Source of the DNA: Liopterus haemorrhoidalis | Taxonomy: Eukaryota; Arthropoda; Insecta; Coleoptera; Dytiscidae | Length of the DNA: 64,000 nt | Direction: 5' to 3' | Assembly (NCBI GenBank): GCA_963971575.1 | Contig: OZ020623.1 | Coordinates: forward strand, 10,232,980-10,296,979 | Part shown: positions 36,301 to 51,300 of the stretch, in pieces | Layout of the letters: each line of letters begins with the position of its first letter | Numbering within the stretch: the stretch's first letter is position 1 | The notes under the pieces: generated by a model | The model's database searches: none | What the model was told of the DNA's origin: nothing | The model's input: the letters and a program-made list of their open reading frames with translations, nothing else | Program-made: the position numbers and the translations under genes

Positions 36301-39300
36301 GAGTTTTGTATTACAAGGTAGCCTTAACCGGGGTGCTGTAAGAACCCAATTTTCTTAACGAGTGAACTAAAATTATTTAAGTCGGCTTTTTTTTGTTATT
36401 TATTGTATTTGTGTTAAAAATTGTAGCATCTAAAGGCGTGTATGTACAAGGCCAAAATATGTTGGGAGTACTATACCATATTAGGTATAGTAGCTGCCAT
36501 TTATTTTGGCACGCATCTATATTCAAAAAAATACTGTTAGTTTTTTGAAAATGTATTTCTTGGTAGACGAATTAAATTAATGAAATAAAAAGCAACATGG
36601 AGGATTTGTGAGAAATTTAATCAGTGCCCCAAAAGAGACAGAAAAGTGTACAAATTAATTAGCCATTCGCCATGGTATTGTGGTTTCTGTGAATTGTATG
36701 ATTTCTCTTTATTAAACCTTTGATATCCTATTCCACTATGGGTCTAAACCTAGTATTAAAAAAGTTATTATGAATTAAATATTAAAGTAAAACCCTAGTA
36801 AAATAATTATCATGTCATAATAACTTTTTAATACTGCGTTTACGCCTATAATGCCATGATAATTTATTAAAGACAATTACATTTTCTATGCGATAGGCTA
36901 AAAAAATATAGTGGACCCATTTAAAATTTTTGTTTTTTTGAAAATGGGATCTGTTTTACTAATTTAATATTGTTTCAGAGTGGAATACTCGATCTTTTAT
37001 AATTTAATCTCCTACGTATCTCTTATAATAAAGAAGTTGGCAATGCTTTAACAGTATCCGAAAACACCTTGTATATTTGTAAAAAAATACCGCCTAATCA
37101 ATATTGACTGAATGTAAAATGTAATACTTTTATTCCATTGTATAAAATTTTCACAAACTAAATTTTGTGCGAAATGTCACTTTTGCGCATGTGCAAGTAA
37201 CTTTTTTTTGTCTACCGCCCCCCCAAATTCCTGGGTGCGCCACTGTTTATAACTATATTAAAGTAGAAAATATCAAATTAATTTTTAAAACATTGTAATC
37301 TCTTCATTTATACCTGGCTAAGAGCCAAAGCAGCTACAGCCAACAAATAAAAGGAAAAAAAAACAATGTAATTGTTAACAGTATAACCTACATATTTAAT
37401 GTCAGTGTGTGTGCGCGCATTTGTTCAGTTTTAGTTTTAGCCGTAAGAAAAGATAAATATCAGTTAACTTTCAAGGTCGGTTTTGAGATCGTTAAGAATA
37501 AAACTAAGACAAAGTATTGTATGAACTTACTCGTAATAATATAATAGTTACGAGAGATGTTTCCAAAGTTCTGGGCATTTAGGTATAATTTTTATTATTT
37601 TGTTAATTTTCGTCAATATTACAATGTAGTTTTTCAACATAATCTCCATTTAACTGAATACATTTATCCCAACGATAAACTAATTTTTTTAAGCCGTCCT
37701 CAAAGAACTTTGAAATTGAGTTTCTATTCTGGTCCCAACAACCTTGGCACCCAGCGCGGCGAAACCTTGCTAACGCCCAAACAATCATGCAAGATGTCAT
37801 GAAATTGTCGTGTACCTATCTCTAGGCGCACACTAATTTGACGAATAGTCATTCGCCTGTCCTCTTTCAGTAGGACTTCGACGGTAGTAGTGTTTCTTTC
37901 ATTTACCGACGTGCTTGGGCGCCCACTGCGTGGATCGCAAACGATCGATCCATCGATAAACAGTACTTTTGGATTCTGCAGACTCACCGAATACTCCTTG
38001 TAGACGCTAAATAATTTCTGATGTTTTCACATCTTCTTTCCCCAAAAAGAAAATTATTGCTCTTTGAAATTTTGCTGCGTCTTCCATGGTTACAAAAACA
38101 GTGCTATGAAAACGCGACTATATCAGTCGAACACCTAAATCAGACTGAACAATATTGCACTAGATAGATGCATAAACATGTCAAGACTTGTCTGGCACCA
38201 ATAACATTGCCTATAAGTTCTGCGTAATTTAATTATAGCACAATTCACAGAATTTAGGAAACATCCCTCGTATATCCTTTAAGGTTACAACTAATAAATG
38301 GGACTAAAATCCACCATTAGACTAATGTTGCGAAAACGGCACATAAAAAAGAGGAAATCTGAAGAATTTTATAATGGGGTAAAATTGAATACTGAGTTTT
38401 AAATGCTTTTTGTTTCTGTACAACATCCTCTATGTTTATTTACATATTTTATTTCAAATAATCAAATTTGTCTGCTTTTATACAAATACAAATCCATTAA
38501 TTTGCATATATATTTTTTAATTTGCACTAGACCCTACCTGTGGACAACGTTTGCTAGAAGGTCGTTATGTTTTAACTTGTAGTCTGTGGGCACCTTCTCA
38601 TAGTTGACTGTAAGAGTTCCTGCTCTAATACATCTTTCATATTCTTCAGCAGGATGTGCTCTGAACTCTCTGGCGAAGACATCGAGGATTCGTTCACCAA
38701 CCCATCTACCCTTTGTAAAGGTTGTGAAGGTGAAATAATATGGATATACCTTACGAAGACCTGGAACAAAAATTAAAATTACCAAAAAAAAAATTGAGGT
38801 GTAAATTTTCACACATTCCAGGATTTTGTAGGGATTTAATACGTGTAAGAAGTCAACAGAATGATGGATGTCTAGGATAATTTCCATAGTTTTTCGATGA
38901 TAAAATATATTCTTTATTTGAGTAATAAAAGCTTCCCTTTCATTTTTTTAAAACTAAATTTAAATTAATATGTTTGATGAATTACAAAGGTCAACAAAAA
39001 AAAAAAAAAAATTGTGTCTTTATTTTAATGACTATTTTCTGATTCTTTATATCGAAAAATAACTAAAACATTCGTTTATTTTTGAAAAACTTTGCTTTTG
39101 TACATTTTACAACGATCAATATATATTTATTTATTTTTATGACCATATAAGGAGAAGCGCGTTATATTAAGTAAGGGTGGGGATGAGCGGGTGGAAAGCA
39201 AGTGGCATTTCACTTACGTGGTTCATAGTCGGTATGCGCATGCGCATTGCAGCGATACAACGCATTTTGTGTGGCGGCAGATCTAAAAATGGCGTCAAAA

Positions 39301-42300
39301 AGTTGTAAACACGAGGTAGACTCATCCTGCTATATTTGCGGCGAATTTATCAAAACAAGGGAATGATGGGAATGCATCCCATCAGAAATCCAACCATCTT
39401 AAAATCCCCTATCACTGGCCAGGTATACTCATCATACTTTAAACTCTCAAGCACCATTTTCGTAATTTTCTTTGAGCATTACGGAATGAGCCAAAGGAAG
39501 AGATGGAAATCTATTTCCATTGTGAAGAAGGACAGCTTTTAAACTTTTTGTAGAACTGTCTACGAAAAGACGCCAGTCAGAAGGAGTGCATGAGATTCCG
39601 ACCGCCTTGCATAGGCGGTTATACTAAATATCCTTGCTACCTTTATTTTTGTCGGACCACAATAAAAGAAAATAATGGCCTGTGACGAATTTTCACAGAT
39701 ACTCAATATTCATGAAAGGAAAGCCTGAAAGCAGTGGTTCATGGTTTTCTCGGAAACAACAGAGCAGACAATTACAAAGAGCTTATTGCAACTATGCTTG
39801 ATAACTTTAAACTCATGGGTTGCAGAATGTCCCTTAAAGTGCATATGTTACATGCGTACTTGGACCAATTTAAAGATAACATGGGAGCTTATTCGGAAGA
39901 ACAAGGTGAACGTTTTCATCAAGATGTGATGGACTTTGAACGTCGTTATCAGGGGCAATACAATGAGATTATGACGGGGGACTATATTTGAGGGATAATA
40001 ATGCCCGCCCTCTACATGAGTCCTGTATACGCCACTGTTCCAATTACTATCACTCAAGTTTCTTAATAATACCTAGGAATTCTAAAAATCAGATAAGAAA
40101 AAAATTATCGTTAGCGGTTTTTTTAATAAAAAAATGATTTATTTTCTTTTGTATTCTATTCTTAACTTTGTTTTCTGAATTAAAAACAGTTCACAATTTT
40201 CTTGGTTTTATAAAGTTTTAATTTTAAAAGTTTCATTATAACGCTCGACCGCATATTAGGAATTTAATATAGCTAACATTTAATTTAAGTAAATAAAAGA
40301 AGAGATCTCCTCTAAGATGTTACAGAGAGACGCAAAACTAATAGAAATTCTTGGCTCTCAATACTCCAGAACATTTTAATATGATAAATATTAATATTAA
40401 TATAAATAATTCTTGAATTCAGATTACAATTTCATATTATTTGTAATATTTTTTTTTACTTTATTGTAAAATTCTTGAATTATTAATTTCTATAATTCAA
40501 CATATACGAGGTCTGTTCAAAAAGTATCGCGAATTTTGAATTTCCGCGGGTTACATATATTTGATTTTTTTGTGGCGTTATTTTGGTACTCATGTCTCTC
40601 ACTTATGCCGACAAGTTCAGCCATTTTGAATGTTCAATTAATTTTTGACAGTTGCTTTGCTTGCACGTGTTTTGGCTCGTCTTCGATTTTTGCCTATACC
40701 AAAAAATGGATCAAAGAATCTGTATCAAATTTTGTGTGAAAACCAAAATTAACTGCGCGGACGCATTCCAAATGTTGACTGTGGCATATGGTGAAGCTAC
40801 CTTGGACCAAAGCAACGTTTATCGGTGGTACAAAATATTCTCAGAGGGCCGAGAAGATGTGAACGACGAAGAGCGTGCCGGACGCCCGAGCACGTCAACA
40901 ACAGACGAAAACATTGAAGTGAAGAAAATAGTATTGGCCAATCGTCGAATCACCGTTAGAGAAGTTGCTGAGGACCTAAACATATCGATTGGCTCGTGCC
41001 ATTCGATTTTTACCAATGATTTGGGCATGAGTCGGGTCGCCGCGAAATTCGTACCAAAATTGCTCAATTTAGACCAAAAACACTAATAATGCCGCAGCCA
41101 TCGTATTCCCAAGATCTGGCCCCCTGTGACTTTTTTTTTTTGTTCCCGAAACTGAAGAGGCCCATGAAAGGACGACGCTACGCTACGAGTGAGGAGATAA
41201 AGACGGCATCCAAGGAGGAGCTGAACAAGATCACAAAAAATGATTTTTTCAAGTGCTTCGAGGATTGGAAAAAACGTTGGCACAAGTGTATAATATCTGG
41301 TGGGGATTACTTTGAAGGGGACAAAATAGGTATTCATGAATAAATAAATAATTTTTGACAAAACACAAAATTCACCGGGGTAAAAAAAGACAGTATTCTT
41401 TTATCAGGTTTTCGCCTTATTGCCGCTAGAGGAACAGTAGTTAATTTGAGTCAACAATATGATCGAAGCCATGTGTATCGTTTGTTTGTAACATACGTAA
41501 ATCAATCAATCGCCACTCTAGAGAATAGACTTGAATATTACCGTAATTTATGTTACCGCAGACATAGTACCAGAGTAATTCCATCGCAACTTATCGCTGT
41601 AGCAATTTGCATTCCTCATTTCTTATTAAGCCAGATAGCAATCAGTGACAAATCTGACGAGAGATTACAAGCCGAGATTTCGAAGCTCTGAAACCACTAC
41701 TAATCTGTATTATATGCTACGGCTTTCATTAGTAAATTAATTCCTTCATTTCAGTAGTACCAAATATCTCAATGTCAAGGGTCACGAATATTATATCATA
41801 AAGATGTAGACTCATCATTGATCATCAACTATATTACTCGACAATTCTTTGCGCTCTTCAACGACAGTTGAACCGATCTTTTGTCGATGGATACAGGGTC
41901 GTTTAAGACGTACTGCTGCAACAATTATAGACTTCTGTATTTTGTAAAATCAGTAAAAAAAAAACAGGTTTAACCCAAGCTTGACCAAATGGGGTGTGTC
42001 ACACCCCAGTATATTAATAGTGGATATGATGTATCTATTGACAATATTTATGAATTAGTTAATATTTAACAATAATTTATTTTTAATCGACAAAAAAATC
42101 AAAAACACCATTTACAAAAAAATATGTCTAAATTATATTTGGCAACAGCGCATTTCGAACGAATTATAAATAAATAAAAGTTATTAGTATCTAATAGCAA
42201 CTAATTCAAAATTCAAGCTTTGCTTGAGAAATGAGAAAGAAATTGTCTCCTCCACCAAAATACATAGACCAATCAGAGAGCTAGCTAAATTAGTATGTGT

Positions 42301-45300
42301 GAGAGTTGGTGTGAACGAGTGCAATGTTGTCAGTCAACACGAGACGCAACTTGAAGTATGATGCAATTTAGGAAAGAAATTGGCGTGATTTTGACTTTTA
42401 TTGAAAAAATTATTAAAAAAGCATTAAATAATTACTTTGAAATTTTTGTTTGTTTGTAATATTGTTCTATAGGCTTGACAGCATCTAACTGTATAAATTT
42501 TATCTTATTTTAATTCATATTAAATGAGAAAAGTCTAGGGTATACTACACCCCACTTGGTTGGATGTGTATATTTTGGTCAACTACGGGTTAATATCGCA
42601 GTTATATTGGCACACTGTTCGGTAATTCTGTTTTGCAGTTCCTCGATATTGTTAATATGGGACTTGTATACATTATTTTTCAGATAAGGCAATATAAAGT
42701 AATCTAAAATGGTCAAGACTGGTTACCTAGGTGGAAATTCTGGATTTGAACGTACACTAATTATTCGATCGTCAAAAAATTTACGAATTGATGGTCTCTT
42801 GAGCGGTGTGGGCAGTCGCGCCATCCTGTTGGAAGTAGCCTGGAGCTCATCCTCATGAAGCTGATTAATAAATTCACGTACAATATTCCGGTGTCTCTGA
42901 GCAGTAACAGTTTCGTGGAAAAATATGGGTCCGATAATCTTCGAGACACAGCAATCCAAACACCAACTTTTAACGGGTGAAGGGGAGTTTCGTGAAAAGT
43001 ATGGGGATTTTGAGCACTCCATAACCTCATTGTAAATTTATATATCTCGAAAGGGAGAACCAGGCCTCGTCAGAAAAAAACGTTAAATTTAACAAATCAT
43101 CATTATTAATTAAATTTTGATGGAACCAGTGGTAAAACATTATTCTCCTATTGTGATCTGCTGACAGAAACTCATGTAATGTTAGAATTTTGTATGGGAA
43201 CAGCTTAAATTTTTTTTGACAATAGTATGGGTAGTTCCTAATGATGAACCAAGTGTAGTGATGTAGATGCTAGGGTTGTTCGTTCATACGTTGACGAACA
43301 TCATCAACTGTATTTTGAGTACAAACTCTTCGCCTTCCAGTTTTATCTCTATGAGTAATGCTCCCTACATCTCGGAATAAATCAACACATCTTCTAAGTG
43401 CGCTGTAAAAATCTCCTTCAAGGAAAGTATCTGGCAATTTTAGCCGAAATTCCTCTAAACATGACACCGCACTTTAAATCCATTCGCCGTTCTCTCGAAC
43501 ACCATTTCGAAAATATGATTTAACCATAAATTTTTTGTGTTCTATTGTGAAAACCATCATAATTGTAGCTTAATTGAATTTTCAATATAAACTTATGACA
43601 GTTAATTAATTCTAAAGCTTGGTGTTGACATTACTTTTATTTTTCATAGGGTGACCATTTTCTTAAGAAGGCAATGAGGCAATGAGGCAAAAAAAAAGGT
43701 CTTCACCTCCCAAATCCAAGTGAAGAGCAAAAAAAAGGTCTTCACCTCCCAAATCCAAATGCGGGACAATGCGGGACAAAATGTTAAAATGCGGGACTTT
43801 TGCGCGACGCATCTTAATGCGGGACAAAATGTTAAAATGCGAGACGAATGGTCATCCTAATTTTTCATAGCCACCCCTTATGAAATTTATTTTTGAACTC
43901 ATGTATAGAGATTGTACAACACACTTCGTGGTTTTAGATTCCAGAATACCGCAAGTCATTTTTATCAAGAATTTTATTAAAAAAACTACGCTTCAGTAAC
44001 TTATCTCTCCATCTATGTTCCTATATCAGTTCTTAACTGTATAATCTTCTATTTTTAAACATTATTCTAGATCTAAGATAGTCCTGAGCTTATCTAAAAA
44101 TATCTTGTATCCCTTAAAGCAATGATATATGACTTTTTGATATGTTCGATTTAAAATCAAATTTTATTATAGCCTGCTGTGTTGATTAAACCAAAATTTG
44201 AACCTTTATCGATGATATGAAGCTTTTTAGATTAAAACCTTTAAATTTTCGTTTTAGATGGAGAGATTCTAGAATAAATTATAATCTGATAGAATACTAG
44301 TTTCTCTCTAGCTCTCTTTTACACAAATCAATCTTGCTCTGACAAGTATTTCCAGATTATCGTCATCATATCATCACTGAATTAGGGTAAGAACATGTAG
44401 AAAGATAGTTGCAGGCGATCAGAGGAACCAACGAGAAAAATCAACACTTTTATATAAATTAGTTCGTATGTGTGCATGTAACGGGTGTTTTTTTTAGAGG
44501 TATAGAACTTTAAGTTGGCATTACTGTTCAAGATGGCCTGTTATATTGTATTAAAGTATTAAGGTATCGCTTTGTTGTTATGGTTGGTTTATATACGGAA
44601 CAAGAATGAGGAATAGGAAATAAGAATAGTACACAAGATGTTAAAACATGGCTGCGCCGTATATCGGTTTATGTAGGAATGAAATTTAACTTAAACATAA
44701 GAAAAATTGGTAACATTTAACATTTTATTCTTATTCCAAGAATAAGAGACGATAAGCATGCGCACAACGGTCAAAATGTCGGCCGTAATAAAATTTGTTC
44801 AATAGATGTTTTCCTGCTGTGATCAGAAGGTTGGAAAAAACAATATAATGTGTGAAATACAAGCAAATAAATTTACAAAATCTTCTAAATCCATATTACT
44901 GAAAACAATTTTTTTTTAAAGGTTAAACGACAACCGTTAAACACAGGCCAACGCAAGTACGCAGGCGTAGCGACGAAATGTTATGTCCGATATAAACGGT
45001 TTCATATTCTTGTGTACTATTCTTATTTCCCATTCCATATTTTTGTTCCGTATATAAACCAACCATTAATTACGCACTACTTGCAAAATAGAACAAAAGT
45101 AACAAAAATAGGTGATACAATGAGTTCAATAAAACAGGTCACGTGTGGTATCCCTCAAGGAACAATATAAGGCCCTTTATTATTTATAATTTATATCAAT
45201 GATTTACTGACGCTAAAGCTATACTGCAATTTCATTTCATATGCAGATGATACGGCATTATATTATGAAACTCATTCTTGGAATGAATTGAAAAAATTAG

Positions 45301-48300
45301 CAATAGCTGCAAGGGAGTAATTTCAAATTTTGCCCCCTGCAGATTTTTGTTTGGGCCCCCTCCCACAAAAACCAAATGTTAAGTAATGAAACATTTTTAT
45401 TTTAACCACAAAATATAATTTAATAAATAATAATTTCAAAAAAAAAAAACATCACAAAACGAAATAATACTATATGCTATTGGGTATTGATGCTAATTAT
45501 TGTTTAAACAATCTACGTTCTTTTGAAATTATATCTTTTAACTTTCACTGCGGCAAAATAAATTAAATTTGAAACATCCATTTATTTAGCTTTTTTTGCC
45601 CAAAATGACGTCCCTTAACGTGATTTTTCAATATTGGGAAGAGGAAAAAGAATTCAAATCAGGCGAATAGGGAGGCTGAGGAGCCGCAGGAATGTTTTTA
45701 CTGGCCAAAAACTCGTTTATTGAAATTGCTGTGTGACAAGGCGCATTGTTTCATCCCCAATTCATTGGTCATAATCTGATGAACGGTAGTGTGAGTCAAA
45801 TTCAACTCTTCCCCGATCATTCTGACTGTCAACCGACGATCTGAACGCACAAGATCTCGGATTCTGTCAACATTTTCATCGATTCTTGAAGATGAAGGCC
45901 TTCCGCTGCGTGATTCATCTTTAATCAACTCTCTTCTGAAAATGCCTTAAACCACCAAAAAACCTGGGTCTTTGACAAAACACTGTCTCCGTAGGCCTGC
46001 TGAAGTTTTGCTTAAGTTTCCGTTGCATGTGCCCAAGTCTGAAGCAATACCTGATAGCACACCGTTGCTCAAAATGAATGGCACTCATTTTTAGAACGAA
46101 CTAGAAAAAAAAACTGTTTCAGGAAAAAAAATAAATAAAACGTTACGGACAAAAAAATTACTTTAGCGAGTTCAAACTCGTACTGAAAACGTATTACATG
46201 TTCATCTGTCACCCCTGCGTCCCGCATACCAAATGTTGCCAGATCAAACGCTATGTTGCCAGTCCGGTTACTTAATTTACACACCTCGTATGTTGAAATA
46301 TGCGGACTATGAGATTAGTCTGATCTATAAGCACATACAGTGGGTGGCCAAATTATTAGGGACAGTGCAGATTTTCTGGAATTTTCAAATGAATTTAATG
46401 GGGAAATAAGTGGCTTTGGGTCTCGTATTTATTTTTATTCATTAGAGTGCTTTATTTAGAATATAAAACGACATAATTGCTTATTCATACTCATTTATTT
46501 TTGTATAAATTGTTTTAATTTAACAAATTAAGTAAAATCTTAATATTTTGTAATGCCACCCTTTGCTGCGATTGCGGCTTCCAGGCGTTTGGGCATGCTT
46601 TCTATGCAGACTTTTGCGTTGTGTCGGAGATTGAAGTTCTGATGCCACTCTCTGATAAGGGTTTCTATAAATTGCCGCTTGGTGGTGATGATTTCTTTGG
46701 CGATCTCCCGCTTTTTAAAAAAATGTTGATACCAGCAACAAGAATATAGAAGAAAAATGATTTAAAAACAATTTATTTTCTCACAAAATGCATTTAAACT
46801 TGAAAATTACAGGGGGGGGGTGCTGTCCGTAATCATTTGGCCACCCACTGTATATCTCACTAAGCACAGTGCATTCATTTATAGATATGAATGCAGTTTT
46901 AGATTGAATTTAGATGTGTATTGTTTGAGAAGCACTGTTGAAAATGTTGGGTAACGTACATAAGAAGCTTTTCCCGAAGAAAATCTGTCGGGATTATCTC
47001 AATTACTTTTTACTATTTACTCTTTGTTCCAATCAATTCGATTAATTGATTTCATTACTGTTAAATTTCTTTCTACCTAATTGCAACAAGACAATAGCAT
47101 TTATTGTTATTTGTTTTGTCCTCTTTAAGTGTCATTATTTTGAAAACAGAGTGAAAATAAATGAATAAAATATAAATATTTTCGATATACAGCAAAAGAC
47201 ATCAATTATTCGAAAAGTTTTCCTTTTCTCGTTGAAGCTGAAATGTTGGAGGTTTCGGGTAAACTTACGATCGGAGATTCTAGGGTTTAGCGCGCGGTCT
47301 TCCGTTTCACTTCCGGCTAACCATGATTATGTCCGGTCCTTGTGACTTACATCACACTGTGTCAACATGGAAATCTACTTCAAGAATGGATTCACATTAC
47401 TGCGCTCTTAAAAGTTTATTTTGTTGAACTTTTCAAATGGAACTTTAGATTTTTACTTTTACTATAAACAGCACATTGTCGTATAACGAGTGATCATTTG
47501 ATAAAAAAAAAACTGATGTGAAGTGTTTATTTTCACACATTTCAGGGTTTTGTAGGTGTAACGAATCGTTTAGACCGCTGGAATAATGACAGTATTTCAC
47601 AAACCACCCGTTGCGAGAATTTATTTGAAAATTTTTTAAAAAGAATATATTTTTGAGAATTCAAATAATAAAATTTTAGAAATTTTAATTTGAAAAGTCG
47701 CAAATAGCCTTTGTTGCTGTGCGCCAAAAATTTTAACTAATTTGAAAAGTAACTTTAAAATATTTATTTCAGGCAGTGTTCAGTCCAGTTCGTGTCTGGT
47801 AGAGTTAAGTTGTAGAATTCGTAGAAGCATTGTGTTGGCATTCTGGTTGTCTATTCGATTTGTTTTAAACTTTTAATTATTTTAATATCTATATTTTAAT
47901 CTTTTAACCTTTTCGTAAATATTTCTTTTAATAAATCAAATTCACTAATTTTAAACCGACCGCCAACATATATAAGGGAGGTATTGTGATCATACCGATT
48001 TTGACGAGATTTCGATGGATCTCCACGAATTGAGGACAGAAGGATATCAATTATTGTGTAAATTTTAAAAAATGCATTCCCCAATCCCAGAGTTAATTCA
48101 ATAAAAATCCTTCTTTGGTTGAATTGTAAAATGCATAGATGCAACAAACATTTAAAGTAGAAATGTGGTTGTTTGCAAAAGGCGTATCATACAGAAAATG
48201 TTCGCCATGGGACACAACTCCGACAAGACTCCCTGTATGTAATGGAATAACAAATAAGGGCCTTTAAATAATTTATAGTCACAAACTACATGGAGAAGGC

Positions 48301-51300
48301 AATGTCAGATCACTCGTTATGTGTTTCAATGAATGCTCAAATCATCGGATTTTGTTACAGGATTTACTGAATTATAAAATCACTCCTTTTGTCCTGTAAT
48401 GAATTAATTTAATAATGAAATATTAAGTCCGATTATTTTACGTATTAGGAGGGGTTTATTTTTTATCAATAGTGAACGGACAAAAAAAGGCTTCCTAGGA
48501 AATTTGTGAAAAACATTTTCTCATGACCGGTTGCAAAACCATATATATGTACCTAGTTTTTGACATATAAAATGTCACTTTATTCCCTAGGGAAATTTTT
48601 TTGAACTTTCCTCAATAAAGTTTCAGATGTAAAAATTACAAATTCCATAATTTTTTATTATTTATTGTAATACAAATATTACAAGAATTTATAACATTAA
48701 TCTAGTGACCTTCACTTTCCAATTATTAACTTATTTCTGTGACTTGTTAACACAAACTGGCATAAAAATCATGAACAATTCAAAAACCTGTCGAATCCAA
48801 CATCTGTCAAGCAAAAGCTAAACCGCAAAACTTAAATGTCAATTATTAATACTGTGCGCTTCATTTGTTGCAGAAAACTACATTGCATGTCCTTGTTTTC
48901 AGTAAATATTTATTCTTTCTTTTGTATCTTGATTGTCCTATTAAACAGAATACAATAAAAATTCTTTAGTCATGAAACAATGGTCCAATCTGTGTATATT
49001 CATGTAAGACAAAGAGAAAATTATAGTGAGGACCAAAATGACATGTCCTGGTGATGTTTGGTTTGAAGAGTGGTGTTCCCTCTGAGCTGATCTGTTGTAA
49101 AGTGCAATTACGACATGCGTTCAATCGCCCCATTAATTTATGGACATGTACAACGACAATGGCCCTAATTACTCCTCTCAATTGCAAGTGGCTTGTCCCG
49201 TAGGAGACATTAACAATCATTGGATAACTTGGCGCCAATAGATGGGGTCACAGAAAAAAGATTGAATTTCTCGAAAATGATATGACCTATAAAAGTTTTG
49301 AGGAAGGTTGTAAATTCTTTGTAAAAAAGTACCTCTAGAATGTGCAAATTAGAAACACGTATGAATTGAAACAAAAAAGTAAGAAGCCAAAATGTACCAG
49401 TTCTACAAGTATGAAATGCGGATTTTTTCAAACTTTCCGCGCAAACGGAGTGTATAGTTCAAAGTTTCAACACATATGGCATTTTGTTAAGTTATCATTA
49501 AGTGTCAAATGCGTATAGATTATAATTTGAAAAGTGATCATATAGTTTTGTTTTACTGTGTTAAAAATGTCAAATTTTGTGCCAAATAAAGAGCATTCGC
49601 GGACAGTACTACTGTTTTGTTTTCATTTGAAAAAAACTGTTGCTGAATCATATCGACTGCTTCGAGAAGCTTATGGTGAATATGCTCCATCGCAAGATAC
49701 GTGTGAACGATGATTTCGGCGTTTCAAAAGTGGTGACTTTGATCTTACAGACAAAGAACATGGAAAACCTCCCAAAATATATGAAGATACAAAATTGGAA
49801 ACATTGCTACAGGAAGACGATAGTCAATCACAAAAACAACTAGCAGAGCAGTTAGGCGTTAGTCAACAAGCTGTTTCCAATCGCCTACGAGAGATAGGTA
49901 AGATCCAGAAAGTCGGCAGATGGGTTCGACATGCATTGAATGAGAAGCAGATGGAAAAACGCAAAAACACTTGTGAAATTTTGCTTGCACGATACAAAAG
50001 AAAGTCTTTTTTGCATCGTATCATTACTGGCGATGAAAAATTGATTTATTTTGAAAATCCCAAACGCAAAAAATCATGGGTGAACCCAGGCTCACCATCC
50101 ACATCAACTGCAAGACCGAATCGCTTTGGCAAAAAGACAATGCTCTGTACTTGGTGGGACCAAAAGGATTTTGTCTATTATGAATTGTTAAAACCTGGTG
50201 AAAGAGTTAATACCCAACGCTACCAACAACAACTGATCGAATTGAACCATTCGCTGCTCATAAAACGACCAGAATACGAAAGAAGACAGCACAAGGTAAT
50301 CTTTCTTCACGATAACGCTTCATCACATAAGGCAAAAGCAGTTTGCAACACATTGGAGGCACTCAAGTGGAAGTGCTACCCCATGCCGCTTACTCACCAG
50401 ACTTGAACCCCTTCAGATTACCACTTGTTCGCATCGATGGGTCACGCACTTGCTGAAAAGCACTTTTGTTCATATGAAAATGTGAATGAATGGTTTGCGG
50501 GAAAAGGGGAAGAGCTCTACTGGCGAGGTATTCACAAATTGCCTGAAATATGGGAAAAATGTATAACTTCTAATGGAGCATACTTTGAATAAATAAACTT
50601 TTACTGTTCTTTTGAGTTTAATGTGTTTTATTTAAAAAAAAAAAAATCCACATTTCATACTTGTAGACCTAGTAAATCGACCGAAATCAGTTTCTTACTT
50701 GTATCTAGTGTCCTGTACCAAATAAATCAATAAATCCCAATTTAACCGACTCCGTATCTCTTATCACGAGATTCCAACCTGTGTAGTGTGAGCGCAGTTA
50801 CAAATTCTAACTGACAGTTTCCAAGAAGATAGCATTAAATTTGTGAATTTCTGTTTGTCATATTGGCATCATCAATAATGTTGACTGAAATATTTAATCA
50901 CAGACTCCCTGCGTTTTTTCATTTACTCGTGGTTCGTTCGTTTGATGACAAACTACCAAACAAAAACCTAAAAACAAGCAATTCAAACCCGTCCACTGTA
51001 TTTATCATTTGTAATCACACATTCCACGCCAGAACTATGCTATTTGTTACTGCTGGAATACAGACAAAACTGACAATTGTCAATTATAGGAAAAAATTAC
51101 TTGCAATATCATACATTTCCAATTTGTTTACGAGGCTTTAGCATAATTGGAACTATAGGGAACTACAGCCGAAGCTTAAACAACAAGGTTTGGAACAACG
51201 CATTTTAGAACAATTTAAGTTTGGGCATATCCACAAAGTAAGAGTACTCAATACACAATTTCTACCATACAGATAGACAGACAGACACATGACGTTATAA

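Noticed and set aside
46338..46850. Autonomous Tc1 element
   Set aside because: Ends and TA duplication are good, but only the last 60 or so codons of the transposase remain.
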